Shown piece after piece: positions 8,560 to 17,074 of a stretch of 64,000 nt of DNA. The translations under genes and the position numbers were made by a program. The DNA lies in NCBI RefSeq assembly GCF_008831045.1, contig NZ_WAJS01000001.1, positions 120,876-184,875 on the forward strand, read 5' to 3'. This DNA is from Adlercreutzia muris. Its GTDB lineage: Bacteria > Actinomycetota > Coriobacteriia > Coriobacteriales > Eggerthellaceae. Each line of letters begins with the position of its first letter. Within the stretch, counting starts at the first letter, position 1. The notes beneath the pieces are model-generated. The model searched no databases, was not told where the DNA came from, and worked only from the letters and a program-made list of their open reading frames with translations.

Positions 8560-10316
8560 TTCAAATCCTGCGCATGAGCAATCTGTACGCCCCCACCCTG
8601 AAGGAAGACCCGTCGGACGCCGACATCGCCAGCGCTCGCCTGCTGCTGCGGGCCGGCATGCTGCGCAAGACCGCCTCGGGCGTGTACACGTTCTTGCCGC
8701 TGGGCTGGCGCGTGCTCCGCAAGATCGAGGATATCGTGCGCGAGGAAATGGACGCCGCCGGTGCCCAGGAGATTCTCATGCCGGCCCTGCAGCCGGCGAA
8801 GCTGTGGCACGAGAGCGGCCGCTGGGACGATTACGGCCCGGAGCTCATGCGTCTGACCGACCGCCACGACAACGAGTTCTGCCTCGGGCCCACCCATGAG
8901 GAGCTCATCGTGGACTTGGTGCGCAACGAGCTGCGCTCCTACAAGGAGCTGCCGGTGAACCTGTACCAGATTCAGACGAAGTACCGCGACGAGATTCGCC
9001 CCCGCTTCGGCCTTCTGCGTTCCCGCGAGTTCATCATGAAGGACGCCTACAGCTTCAACGCCTCTCAGGAATCGGTGCAGGAAACCTACGACGCCATGGG
9101 CGAGGCCTACAAGAAGATCTGCGACCGCTGTGGTTTGGAGTGGCGCGAGGTGGAAGCCGACGGCGGCCAGATCGGCGGCAGCGTGACCGCCGAGTTCATG
9201 GCCCTGGCGGAATCGGGCGAGGCCGAGCTGGTGTACTGCTCCTGCGGCTATGCGGCCGATGCCGAGGCTGGTGCCTGCCTGGCCCGCCCCACGCTATACG
9301 AGGTGGATGCCATGGCGAAGATTGCCACGCCCGGCGTGCACACCATCGCCGAGCTGGCCGCGTTCCTGGACATCCCCGAGTCCTCCACGGTGAAGGCCCT
9401 TTCGGGCAAGGACGCCGAGGGCAATCTCGTGTGCCTGTTCATCCCCGGCGACCACGAGCTGAACGAGCTGAAGATCGAAGGCGTGGTGCCCGGATTTGCG
9501 CTGCTGACCGATGAGGAGATGAAGGACTTCGGTCTGTGCAAGGGTTCCATGGGCCCGGTGGGGCTGCCCGAGAGCGCGCGTGTTATCGCGTGCGCGAGCC
9601 TGCAGGCGGTGCCCCAGTGGGTGGTCGGCGCCAACGAGGACGGCTTCCACTATGTGGGCGCCCGCCTCGGTGAGGACTTCTCGGTGGACGAGTGGGCCGA
9701 CCTGTCTACGGTCAAGCCCGGTGATGGCTGCTCCGAGTGCGGGCTGCCCCTCGATGGGGCCCGCGGCATCGAGGTGGCCCAGATCTTCCAGCTGGGCGAT
9801 AAGTACTCCCGCGCCATGGGCGCCACGTTCATGGACGAGGAGGGCAACGAGGTCCCCTTCTTCATGGGCTGCTACGGCGTGGGCATTTCCCGCACCATGG
9901 CCGCCATCGTGGAGCAGCACTACGATGATCACGGCATCATGTGGCCGCCGTCGGTGGCTCCGGCCCAGGTGTGCGTGGTGCCGCTGACCGTGGGCGACGA
10001 CGAGGTACAGCCCATGGCCGAGAAGATCGCGCGAGATTTGGCCGAGATCGGCTTCGAGGTGGTCGTCGACGACCGCGACGAGCGCGCCGGTGTGAAGTTC
10101 AACGACGCCGATCTCATCGGCTGGCCCGTGCAGATTGTCGTGGGCAAGCGCGGCCTGAAGGAAAACAAGGTGGAAGTGAAGCTGCGCCGCACCGGCGAGA
10201 AGAAGGACGTGTCGCTGGACGTGTTGGCTGAGCTCATGGGCTTCGCCCGCCGCGCCATGCGCAACAACACCCATACGGGTGCTGGCTACGGCAGCTTCGA
10301 CGCCATTTTCGGCTAG
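8556..10316 (+). CDS. proS: Prolyl-tRNA synthetase, bacterial type with editing insertion
   Basis: Attaches proline to tRNA-Pro. The 586-residue length fits the ProS type with an INS editing domain between motifs 2 and 3. Class II motifs are visible: GMLRKTASGVYTFLPLGWR near the N-terminus, RPRFGLLRSREFIMKDAYSF (motif 2), and GCYGVGISRTMAAIVEQ (motif 3). The C-terminal anticodon-binding domain starts around AQVCVVPLTVGDDE. It overlaps ispG by 4 bp and is followed by a strong terminator at 10341, so it is the last gene of this block. Confidence 0.97.
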   Translation: MIQILRMSNLYAPTLKEDPSDADIASARLLLRAGMLRKTASGVYTFLPLGWRVLRKIEDIVREEMDAAGAQEILMPALQPAKLWHESGRWDDYGPELMRLTDRHDNEFCLGPTHEELIVDLVRNELRSYKELPVNLYQIQTKYRDEIRPRFGLLRSREFIMKDAYSFNASQESVQETYDAMGEAYKKICDRCGLEWREVEADGGQIGGSVTAEFMALAESGEAELVYCSCGYAADAEAGACLARPTLYEVDAMAKIATPGVHTIAELAAFLDIPESSTVKALSGKDAEGNLVCLFIPGDHELNELKIEGVVPGFALLTDEEMKDFGLCKGSMGPVGLPESARVIACASLQAVPQWVVGANEDGFHYVGARLGEDFSVDEWADLSTVKPGDGCSECGLPLDGARGIEVAQIFQLGDKYSRAMGATFMDEEGNEVPFFMGCYGVGISRTMAAIVEQHYDDHGIMWPPSVAPAQVCVVPLTVGDDEVQPMAEKIARDLAEIGFEVVVDDRDERAGVKFNDADLIGWPVQIVVGKRGLKENKVEVKLRRTGEKKDVSLDVLAELMGFARRAMRNNTHTGAGYGSFDAIFG

Positions 10317-10340
10317 GAGCGAGGCTTTTCAATCAGAGGG

Positions 10341-10380
10341 AGGCCCCGGAAGGCAGCCTATGCTTTCCGGGGCCTTTCTT
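10341..10380 (+). terminator. Rho-independent terminator after proS
   Basis: Stem GGCCCCGGAA / TTCCGGGGCC (10342-10351 with 10365-10374, inner GCA/TGC pair adding to it) followed by TTTCTTG. It lies 25 bp after the proS stop. Confidence 0.85.
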
Positions 10381-10460
10381 GTTTCGCGCCGAAAGGACGC
10401 GAGCCGCACCGAATGGATGCGAAATCTCTGCGCGTCGAATGATGTAAAGCACCAGTTCAG

Positions 10461-10493
10461 AACCCCTGTCAAAGACTTTTGGCAGGGGTTTTT
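10461..10493. terminator. Second hairpin upstream of XRE gene
   Basis: Stem AACCCCTG / CAGGGGTT with further CAAA/TTTG pairing, followed by TTTTTC. It resembles a terminator, perhaps backing up the one at 10341. It lies 80 bp before the next gene start, so it could also act on that gene's leader. The sequence between the two hairpins holds no evident gene. Confidence 0.6.
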
Positions 10494-10575
10494 CATTGGA
10501 TGGGGGGCCATGTCAAAGAGTTTTGGTGGTAGGGTGGCACCCGTCATGTCACTCTGATTGCGAAAGGACGGAACA

Positions 10576-11190
10576 GTGGAGCTGAAGGAATCGTTGAAGG
10601 AGCATCGGGCCCGCCTCGGTCTGTCTCAGGAAGAATTGGCGGAGCGCATTTTCGTGTCGCGCCAGACCATATCGAACTGGGAGACTGACCGAACCTATCC
10701 CGATGTGCAGAGCCTTCTGTTGCTAAGCGAGCTGTTCGAGACGTCCATCGACGAACTCGTGAAAGGAGACGTGGCAACTATGGAGAAGACCATCAAGGAA
10801 ACCTGGAAGACGATGCAGAATTGGGCGCTGGCCGCCTGGGGCTTGGTGGCCGTAGGATTCATCTGCCTGATTGTGGGATTCCTGCTGCCGACGGGCCCCT
10901 CGTCGCTGGCGGCCAACTGCACCGAGGGCGAGGTGCTGGGCATCGTGCTGTTCGTGGCCTTCTGGGTCATGGGCCTTATCGTTATCAACAAGGTGGAGAT
11001 CATGAAGAAGCAGAACGACCTGGTGACTTACCGGGAGATTGTCGCTTTTTCCAAGGGCGAGGACATAGAGGCTGACGAGCAGGCATTCAGCCGCCGTCAC
11101 CCGGCGCTTTCCAACGGCCTGAAGCTGTCGGTGAGTGCGATTTCAGGCTTCGTGGTGATGTATGTGGTGATGAAGATATTTATGGGCTAG
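10576..11190 (+). CDS. XRE-family regulator with two membrane helices
   Basis: About 204 residues: an N-terminal HTH_3 domain (LKEHRARLGLSQEELAERIF, then VSRQTISNWETDRTYPD, residues 6-45) and SELFETSIDELVKGD as in Cro/CI-like proteins. Two hydrophobic segments follow (about residues 85-108 and 122-142), and a third weak one sits at the C-terminus. Start chosen at GTG 10576 because AAAGGA lies 7 bases upstream; an in-frame TTG at 10558 lacks a ribosome site. DNA-binding is well supported; its targets and signal are unknown. The same HTH-plus-membrane plan occurs in the two XRE genes at 15726 and 17075. Confidence 0.85.
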   Translation: MELKESLKEHRARLGLSQEELAERIFVSRQTISNWETDRTYPDVQSLLLLSELFETSIDELVKGDVATMEKTIKETWKTMQNWALAAWGLVAVGFICLIVGFLLPTGPSSLAANCTEGEVLGIVLFVAFWVMGLIVINKVEIMKKQNDLVTYREIVAFSKGEDIEADEQAFSRRHPALSNGLKLSVSAISGFVVMYVVMKIFMG

Positions 11191-11482
11191 GTGGTTGCCG
11201 GGCGACTGCTGCAGTGTGGTGAGGCGGTCGAGGCCCGTTGCCGGCGCAGAGTCGCGTGCCGCTGCCTGCGGGCTCGGCCAAGGGGCACCGTGCCGTCCTT
11301 GGGCGCATCTGCGGCTCCGTGTCGCCATCTGCGACGCGGCTGAGGCGAGCGGCCGATGAATATGACCGAGGCAATCATCTTCTGACGGGGCGGTAACGCT
11401 GTCGGCCTTTGGGGTGCGGGGCCTGCGGAGGGTCGTATAGTGGAAGGCGCGAAACCGCCACCGAGATAAGGGAGGCCCGATC

Positions 11483-12001
11483 ATGACAACGATTGCCGAC
11501 GGACTGAAGGATGTGTTCCTGGCCGGTGTGGGCGCCATGGCCCTAGGGGCTGAAAAGACCCAGGAGCTGGTAGAGCAGCTCATCGCCAAGGGCGAGATCA
11601 CCGTGGAGCAGGGCAAGGAGATCAACTCCGAGGTGCTGAAGCGGGCTCAGGCCACGGCCGAGCGCGTGGGCCAGCAGGCTCAGGCCGCGGCCGACGAGGC
11701 GGCCCATCAGGCGAAAGTGGTCGCCAGCCACCTGGGCGATCAGGCCAAGACTGCCTCCGAGCTGGCGAAGGAGCAGGCCGAGGCCGCGGTGTCCATGGCC
11801 CGCTCTCAGACCGAGATGGCCGCCGATGCCGTTCAGAAGGCGGCCGGGGAGGCCAGGAAGGATTCCGCCGACTTCGCCGCCGCTTTGAAGCACGACGTGC
11901 TGGAGGCCCAGATGGCTGCCATGACGCCGGAGGAGCGCACCGCGTTCGCGGCCAAGGCCGCCGAGATCGCCGCTCGCGATGCAGGCGCGAAGGCAGAGTA
12001 G
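11483..12001 (+). CDS. Phasin-like alpha-helical protein
   Basis: A 172-residue, Ala/Gln/Glu-rich, almost wholly helical protein. The N-terminus (GLKDVFLAGVGAMALGAEKTQELVEQLIAKGEI) matches the phasin PhaI/PhaF-type family, which coats polyhydroxyalkanoate granules; the rest is a heptad-like coiled coil. GGGAGG precedes the ATG at 11483. A TATAGT at 11436-11441 is a possible -10 box. No PHA synthase or depolymerase gene is near, so in this organism it may be a structural or membrane-associated coiled-coil protein instead. The 290 bp before it show no gene. Confidence 0.7.
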   Translation: MTTIADGLKDVFLAGVGAMALGAEKTQELVEQLIAKGEITVEQGKEINSEVLKRAQATAERVGQQAQAAADEAAHQAKVVASHLGDQAKTASELAKEQAEAAVSMARSQTEMAADAVQKAAGEARKDSADFAAALKHDVLEAQMAAMTPEERTAFAAKAAEIAARDAGAKAE

Positions 12002-12056
12002 CTGTTGGAGTCGCTTCTTCTCGGTATTGTACTGAGCCCCGAATTGACGATGTGAA

Positions 12057-12151
12057 CGGCACAACCGTTAAAACGGGGCGGGAAATGAGCCGTAAAGCCG
12101 ATAATGGGCGTAGAAGCGGGCTCGAATTTCCGCTTCGCACGGCACAACCGT
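12057..12151. repeat. Two direct copies of CGGCACAACCGT
   Basis: The 12-mer CGGCACAACCGT occurs exactly at 12057-12068 and 12140-12151, in the gap between the phasin-like gene and the broken flavoprotein. Each copy is flanked by a G-rich stretch containing GGCGG. Function unknown; it could be a binding site pair or a short duplication. Confidence 0.6.
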
Positions 12152-12180
12152 CAGTTTGAGGCGGAAAAGGATTTGGAACG

Positions 12181-12216
12181 AAAAAAGGGAACCCACGCGA
12201 TGCGGGTTCCCTTTTT
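12181..12216. terminator. Bidirectional terminator between phasin-like gene and flavoprotein remnant
   Basis: Stem AAAAGGGAACCC / GGGTTCCCTTTTT around ACGCGATGC. A-run on one side and T-run on the other suit both converging transcripts. Confidence 0.85.
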
Positions 12217-12242
12217 GGGAGGGGAGGCGTGTTCGGGGCGGC

Positions 12243-13735
12243 CTACCAGGTGCCGTTGTGCAGGTTCTTGCCCAGCAGGTAGCCGAAGGTGGTGCAGGGG
12301 CCGCCCAGGTTGATGCCCGGCACGTGGTAGTCGTACACGTCGCCGTACATGTCGCCGACCACGGTGCCCACGCCGTACAGGCCGGGGATGGGGTCGTTGT
12401 TCGCGTCGCACACGTGCATCTGGATGTCGGTGTTCAGACCGCCGGTGATGCACAGCGTGTAGGGCTCGTTGCGGATGCCGTAGAAGGGCGGCTGGGTGAC
12501 GGGCAGCAGGAAGCGCTTGTCCTTATGGAACTCGTCGTCGAGCCCGGTCTCGCAGTAGCCGTTGTAGCGCTCCACCTGGGCGAGGAAGGCCTCGCGGGGC
12601 AGACCCAGGCCGTCAGCCAGCTCTTCCAGGGTATCGGCCTTCACGGCGGTTTCGGCCATGGTGGCATCGAAGCCGGCGTACTCGTCAGTGGTGGTCCAGT
12701 CGGTGTTGGGATTGAAGAGCATCTCGATGGCGTCCTTCACCTCCTGGGTGTCGCGGGGCTCCCCGCCGATGCGGTCGCCCTGCCACGGGGCCGAGGCGTC
12801 TACCCAGTTGGCGTCCCAGATGAGGAAGGCACACCCGTCGGGCTGCACGCGCTGGGGGTAGGGCATGTAGCCGTAGGTGCAGTTCTCGTTGGAGTAGCGC
12901 ACGCCCTTGTTGTTCACGAGCAGGCCGGGGAAGGTGGTCAGCGCGCCTTCCGCCCACCAGCGGCAGGGGAGCACCTCATCGCCCATGGTGGCGAGCATGG
13001 GGGCGTTGGGGGTGTACTTCTGCCAGGCAGCGCCGATCCACAGGGCCAGCTTCAGGCCGCTGCCGTCGTACACGCCGCCGTTGCCGAAGGGCAGGGCGAT
13101 GGGGCAGTACTTCGCCACCATGTCCCTGTCCTGGGAGAAGTCGCCCGTGGCCAGCACCACGCCCTTCGAGGCCACGTAGCGCACCAGCCCGTTCTCGCCC
13201 TCGGCCACACAGCCCGTGACGCGGCCGGTGTTGTCGTCCTCGCGGTCGAGCTGTACGGCGGTGGTGTTGTAGAACACGCGGCCGCCGCCCTTCTGGATTT
13301 CCTCGGACAGGGCCTCCACGACCACCTGCTGGGAGGCGCCGGCGGCCTGGGCGCCCTCGGCCACGAAGGAATGGGACACGTTCAGGGTCTTCGGCGGACC
13401 GCCGTCCCACCAGTTCTTGCCGCCGTCTTGCTGGTTGTTCTCGATAACGGCGGTGATGCCGTAGGGCTCCACCTTGTCCATGAGCCAGTTCATGGCGTTG
13501 CCGGACTCATCGTAGACGAGCCACCACTTGTCCTGGTCCAGGCGGAAGCTGTTGGCGGCGAAGATCTCCTGGAAGATGGGCTCGATCTCCTCGCGGCTGT
13601 AGTCCATGCCCAGCTCATGGGTCAGGCGCGTGTTGAAGGCCGCGTTCGAGCCGCCGCGGGACACCGCCCGCGCTGGAGGCGATGAGCACCACGTCGGCGC
13701 CCTCTTCCACGGCGGGGTCGGCCTCGCCGTTCGGA
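12243..13735 (-). pseudogene. FAD-dependent reductase (fumarate/urocanate reductase-like), 5'-truncated and frameshifted
   Basis: The C-terminal 473 residues are an intact flavoprotein reductase of the fumarate reductase/flavocytochrome c family. They include SRGGSN, the substrate-domain segments, and the C-terminal FAD motif INLGGPCTTFGYLLGKNL (family pattern GxxxGGxxxTAFxxGRxAG). The N-terminal FAD-binding Rossmann GxGxxG and any Tat signal are absent. Just upstream, another frame reads ADPAVEEGADVVLIASSAGG, which fits the missing residues; a one-base shift near 13664 separates it from SRGGSN. Homology then stops abruptly near 13735, where a LuxR-like remnant on the other strand begins. Neither a start codon with a ribosome site nor the dinucleotide motif remains, so the gene is probably dead. 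Confidence 0.8.
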
Positions 13736-14044
13736 CGCCCGGCCCTCTTCGATGTGGGCGTGGGGGCGCTGTACTTCTTCACGTCGCACATGGTCATTCG
13801 CGCCCTGTATTATGTGGGCATCGACCGCACGCCCTGGGAGCTGACGGTCTTTTTATTCACGGTGGTTCTCTCCATCATTCTCGCCCTGGTGGCCCTGGGC
13901 CGCAGCGCCAAGTACATTTCGGAAGAGCTGATGGTGTCCTACAACACCACCCGCACCCACGTGCGCCACATCTACGAGAAGCTCAACATCCACAGCAAAC
14001 AGGAGCTTATCGATCTGGTGCTCTTCGGCTCCGGCGTGATGTAG
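13682..14044 (+). pseudogene. Remnant of membrane LuxR-type regulator (HTH second half only)
   Basis: The frame encodes two hydrophobic helices (ALYFFTSHMVIRALYYVG; ELTVFLFTVVLSIILALVAL) running directly into GRSAKYISEELMVSYN, then RTHVRHIYEKLNIHSKQEL. The second part is the distal half of a LuxR/GerE HTH. The usual first HTH helix (LTxREREV) and the linker are missing: membrane sequence is joined straight to LALVALGRSAKY. Intact relatives, such as the gene at 20877-22523, have about 12 membrane helices. So most of the N-terminus and an internal stretch appear deleted. With the neighbouring flavoprotein remnant this marks a deletion. Confidence 0.75.
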
Positions 14045-14210
14045 GGGTGCGCTCCCGTGACGCTTTGGCGCGGTTGGCGGGCCGGGCGCGGGTGCGGAGC
14101 TGGGCGCGTGGTACACTGCTGCGAACGAACAAAAGGCCCCCGAGCGGCCGTCCGGGTGCCGGCGCACGGCGCGGCGGAGGGCGGCGGCCCCAACCAACGA
14201 AAGCGAATCC

Positions 14211-14963
14211 ATGGCTGATTTCATTGAAGGCAAGCGCCCGGTTATCGAGGCACTGCGCACTCACGTGCCCCTGAAGTACATCCTCATGGCTGATAACCTG
14301 AGTCAGGGCGACAGCATCGTGCGCGACATCCAGCGCAAGGCGAAGAATCGCAACATACCCATTAAGAAGGTGTCGAAGAAGAAGCTCGACGAAATTTCCG
14401 AGCGCGGCAGCCACCAGGGTGTCATGGCCGAGGCCGAACCCTTCGGCTACGTGAACGTGACCACCATTCTGGAGGCGGCGGCGAAGTCGGCCGAGGAGCA
14501 CGACGGACGGGCGCTCATCGTGGTACTCGACCACATTACCGACGCCGGAAACCTGGGGGCCATCGCGCGCTCGGCCGAGTCGGTGGGCGCTGCGGGCATC
14601 ATCATTCCGAACAAGCGGGCGGCCCGGGTGACGGCGGCCACCTACAAGAGCTCGGCCGGGGCCATCTCGCACATTCCCGTGAGCCAGGTGGCAAACATTA
14701 CGAGTACTCTGGACCGCCTGAAGGAAGAGGGCTTCTGGGTGGCCGCTGCCACCGAGCACGCGAGCGACTATATTTGGAATACGAACCTGAAGGGCAAGAT
14801 CGTGCTCGTGATGGGCAACGAGGGCGAGGGCGTGTCGCGCCTGGTGCTGGAAAGCTGCGACTTCGGTGTGAAGCTGCCCCAGGTGGGCGAGATCTCCAGC
14901 CTGAACGTGGCCCAAGCCTCCACCGCCTGCATGTACGAGTGGCTTAGGCAAAATTGGGCCTAG
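14211..14963 (+). CDS. rlmB: 23S rRNA (guanosine-2'-O)-methyltransferase RlmB (TrmH/SpoU family)
   Basis: SAM-dependent 2'-O-ribose methyltransferase; the bacterial orthologue modifies G2251 of 23S rRNA. 250 residues with the substrate-binding N-terminal domain (FIEGKRPVIEAL) and the trefoil-knot SPOUT domain: LDHITDAGNLGAIARSAE (motif 1), LVMGNEGEGVSRLV (motif 2) and SLNVAQASTACMYE (motif 3). A TGGTACACT at 14109-14117 looks like an extended -10 promoter. The next gene, for a NYN protein, starts 16 bp after its stop, so the two form an operon. In many Actinobacteria and Firmicutes rlmB is also followed by yacP. Confidence 0.94.
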   Translation: MADFIEGKRPVIEALRTHVPLKYILMADNLSQGDSIVRDIQRKAKNRNIPIKKVSKKKLDEISERGSHQGVMAEAEPFGYVNVTTILEAAAKSAEEHDGRALIVVLDHITDAGNLGAIARSAESVGAAGIIIPNKRAARVTAATYKSSAGAISHIPVSQVANITSTLDRLKEEGFWVAAATEHASDYIWNTNLKGKIVLVMGNEGEGVSRLVLESCDFGVKLPQVGEISSLNVAQASTACMYEWLRQNWA

Positions 14964-14978
14964 CTTGCGGGTGGGAAT

Positions 14979-15521
14979 GTGGCGAAGCAACGGAAGAAAC
15001 TGCTGATCGTCGATGGGTACAACGTGCTGCGGTCGGGCAGCCGGTACCGGTGGCAGCCGCGGGCCGATGAGGACTACACCGACGACTTCTTCAACACGGC
15101 GCGCGAGCGGCTCATCAACGATGTGGTGAACTTCGCGGGGCGCGACATGGGCGCTGTCATCGTGTTCGACGCGGGCGACAACGAACTTTCCCAGGGCAGC
15201 CGCACCAAGGTGGGCGGCGTGGATGTGGTCTTCTCGCCGGCGGGGCAGTCGGCCGACAAGGTGATCGAGAAGCTGGCCTACGATGCCGGCAAGCGCGGCG
15301 TGGAGACCATGGTGGTCACGAGCGACGCCGCCATCCAGGACACGGTGTTCGGCGGCGGCGTGGATCGCATGAGCGCCGAGGGGTTCTCCCATGAGATGGG
15401 CGAGTATTACGAGGACGCGCGGCTCGACGACACCCCGAAGGTGGCCCCCAAGCGCACCGTGGCCGATCGCATTCCCGCCGGCACCTTGGCGAAGCTGAAG
15501 GCCCTGCGCGACAAGAAGTAG
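14979..15521 (+). CDS. YacP-like NYN-domain ribonuclease
   Basis: 180 residues of the NYN (PIN-like) family that includes Rae1/YacP, a ribosome-associated endoribonuclease in Bacillus. LLIVDGYNVLRS at residues 8-19 carries the first catalytic Asp; further acidic positions are in VIVFDAG and MVVTSDAAIQD, and FSPAGQSADKVIEKL matches the core. Start is GTG 14979 with GGGTGGGA upstream. Directly downstream of rlmB, consistent with a role on ribosomes or rRNA. Enzyme activity is by homology only. Confidence 0.85.
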   Translation: MAKQRKKLLIVDGYNVLRSGSRYRWQPRADEDYTDDFFNTARERLINDVVNFAGRDMGAVIVFDAGDNELSQGSRTKVGGVDVVFSPAGQSADKVIEKLAYDAGKRGVETMVVTSDAAIQDTVFGGGVDRMSAEGFSHEMGEYYEDARLDDTPKVAPKRTVADRIPAGTLAKLKALRDKK

Positions 15522-15593
15522 ATGGCGGCCGGCTGGCATCGTGGTGTTCGGCGGTGGGCCCCTTCGGCAGTATTCGCGCAAGAGAGGACGGTG

Positions 15594-15631
15594 TTTTCCC
15601 AGGTCAAGCATTCCGCAACCAATAATTGCGG
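15594..15631 (+). promoter_or_regulatory. Possible operator upstream of XRE gene
   Basis: TTTTCCCAGGT (15594-15604) is followed by the inverted repeat CCGCAA / TTGCGG (15613-15618, 15626-15631). The same 11-mer occurs upstream of the paralogous XRE gene at 17075, also followed by an inverted repeat. Autoregulation is inferred. The rest of 15522-15725 has no gene. Confidence 0.4.
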
Positions 15632-15725
15632 GAAATGACAACGGGAATTGGTCGCGCGGGCGGCGGCGTTTCGGTAGGCTCGAAGGCAGTCGAGGAAGGC
15701 AAACGCAGAAGAAAGGGACCACACC

Positions 15726-16694
15726 ATGAACGTTGAGATTGCCGAGCGCCTGGCCGCGCGCCGCAAGCAGGCAGGGCTGTCCCAGGAGGCCCTGGCGGAG
15801 AAGCTGGGCGTGTCGCGCCAGGCCGTTTCCAAGTGGGAGCGGTCGGAGTCGTCGCCCGACACCGACAACCTCATTGCCCTGGCGAAGCTGTACGGGGTGT
15901 CGTTGGACGAGCTGCTGTACGTAGACGACGCCATTGCCGACGATGTGGCCTTCGAGGCGGCCGACCGGGCCGCGGGGCACCGGGGCGCGGCGGGCGCGGT
16001 GGCTGGCGGGAGCACGGTGGGTGCGGTGCCCACGACCGCCGATGCCGCTGGCGGCGCAGGCGAACCTGCGGCCGATGTCCGCGACAACGTGTCGTTCGGC
16101 CTCGATGGGATCAACGTCGAAGAGGAGGGGCGGGGCCACGTGCATGTGGGACCCGACGGCATTCGCGTGAACGACGGCAAGGATCACGTGCTGGTGAGCT
16201 GGGCCGACGGCGTGCACGTGCGCGACCGCTACGGCCAGGAGGTGCACGTGGGCTGGGACGGCGTGCGTGTGAACACCACCGAGCCCGGGGCCGCCGACCA
16301 CATCTTCGAGCACGCCTCCTTCGACGACATCGATTCCGACTTCGCCAAGCGGTGGATGAAGTTTCCCTTCTGGGGCATCGTGCTGGCAGCCTACCTGCTG
16401 CTCGGCCTGGTGAGCGGCGCGTGGTGGCAGGGGCTGTTCTTGCTGTTCCTCATTCCCGTGTACTACATCGTGGGCGCGGCCATCGTGTCGCGCCGCGTGG
16501 CGCCCATGCTCTGCGGCCTGTATCCCGTCGGCGCCACGGCGTGGTTCTTCTGGATGGCCTTCGTGGTGGGCCAGTGGCATCCCGCGTGGGTCATCTTCCT
16601 CACCATCCCACTTGCGGAGATGATCATCGTGAAAACCTCCGAGCGCTGGCACCGCCGCCGGAATTGCGAGGCCGTTGTCGAGGAGGTGTCTTAG
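15726..16694 (+). CDS. XRE-family regulator with beta-repeat and membrane domains
   Basis: 322 residues. The N-terminal HTH_3 (residues 3-58; KQAGLSQEALAEKLGVSRQA, VSKWERSESSPDTDNL) is classic. An Ala/Gly-rich linker leads to a short repeat region (VHVGPDGIRVND, VSWADGVHVRD, VHVGWDGVRVN, about residues 140-180) that resembles one face of a beta-helix. Four hydrophobic segments follow, with a basic tail. AAAGGG lies 8 bases before the ATG. It appears to be a membrane-tethered DNA-binding protein; the ligand is unknown. It has its own terminator at 16853, and the paralogue at 17075 shares its first 60 residues closely. Confidence 0.82.
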   Translation: MNVEIAERLAARRKQAGLSQEALAEKLGVSRQAVSKWERSESSPDTDNLIALAKLYGVSLDELLYVDDAIADDVAFEAADRAAGHRGAAGAVAGGSTVGAVPTTADAAGGAGEPAADVRDNVSFGLDGINVEEEGRGHVHVGPDGIRVNDGKDHVLVSWADGVHVRDRYGQEVHVGWDGVRVNTTEPGAADHIFEHASFDDIDSDFAKRWMKFPFWGIVLAAYLLLGLVSGAWWQGLFLLFLIPVYYIVGAAIVSRRVAPMLCGLYPVGATAWFFWMAFVVGQWHPAWVIFLTIPLAEMIIVKTSERWHRRRNCEAVVEEVS

Positions 16695-16852
16695 ACGCGT
16701 GCCGTGCCGACGGCTCGAAGGGGCGACGTTGCGCCGAAGCCGACCGTCGCCCTTCCCAAACGGGCCGCTGTTGCTCCGAGCGAGTCTCCGCTGCCTCGAG
16801 CGGGTTGCTGTCCCGCAGTCGGACGCCGCCGCCTTCCCTCAGCGCTTGGGCA

Positions 16853-16886
16853 CCCCCGGTTCCTCGGAACACGGGGGCTTTTCTTT
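16853..16886 (+). terminator. Strong rho-independent terminator
   Basis: Nested stem CCCCCG-GTTCC / GGAAC-A-CGGGGG with a 2-base loop, then CTTTTCTTT. It separates the two paralogous XRE genes into different transcripts. Confidence 0.88.
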
Positions 16887-16893
16887 GGTATGC

Positions 16894-16954
16894 TGGTATC
16901 ATTGAGAAAGTGATTGGCATTTTCCCAGGTGGCATATGGGGCAACCGCTGGTTG
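16894..16954 (+). promoter_or_regulatory. Promoter/operator region of the second XRE gene
   Basis: TGGTATCAT at 16894-16902 fits an extended -10 box. ATTTTCCCAGGT follows at 16919-16930, then CAACC-GCT-GGTTG (16942-16954), a short inverted repeat. The arrangement parallels that upstream of the XRE gene at 15726. Inferred, not proven. Confidence 0.4.
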
Positions 16955-17074
16955 TCGCGGCAATGTTCCGCAGGATTTTGAAATTGACCACAAAGGGTGC
17001 TGGTGCAACTTCCGGGGAAACCATAGGGTGAAAGGCGAGACGTGACAACACGCAGGACACGAAAGGGAACCATG

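Noticed and set aside
13615..13797. Separate small gene on the minus strand upstream of the flavoprotein
   Set aside because: Its middle matches the missing part of the flavoprotein in a shifted frame, so it is a remnant, not an independent gene.
14007..16652. Very long open frame on the minus strand (about 880 codons)
   Set aside because: It is antisense to rlmB, the NYN gene and an XRE gene, all with clear family motifs; its protein is His/Arg-rich low complexity, an effect of high GC.
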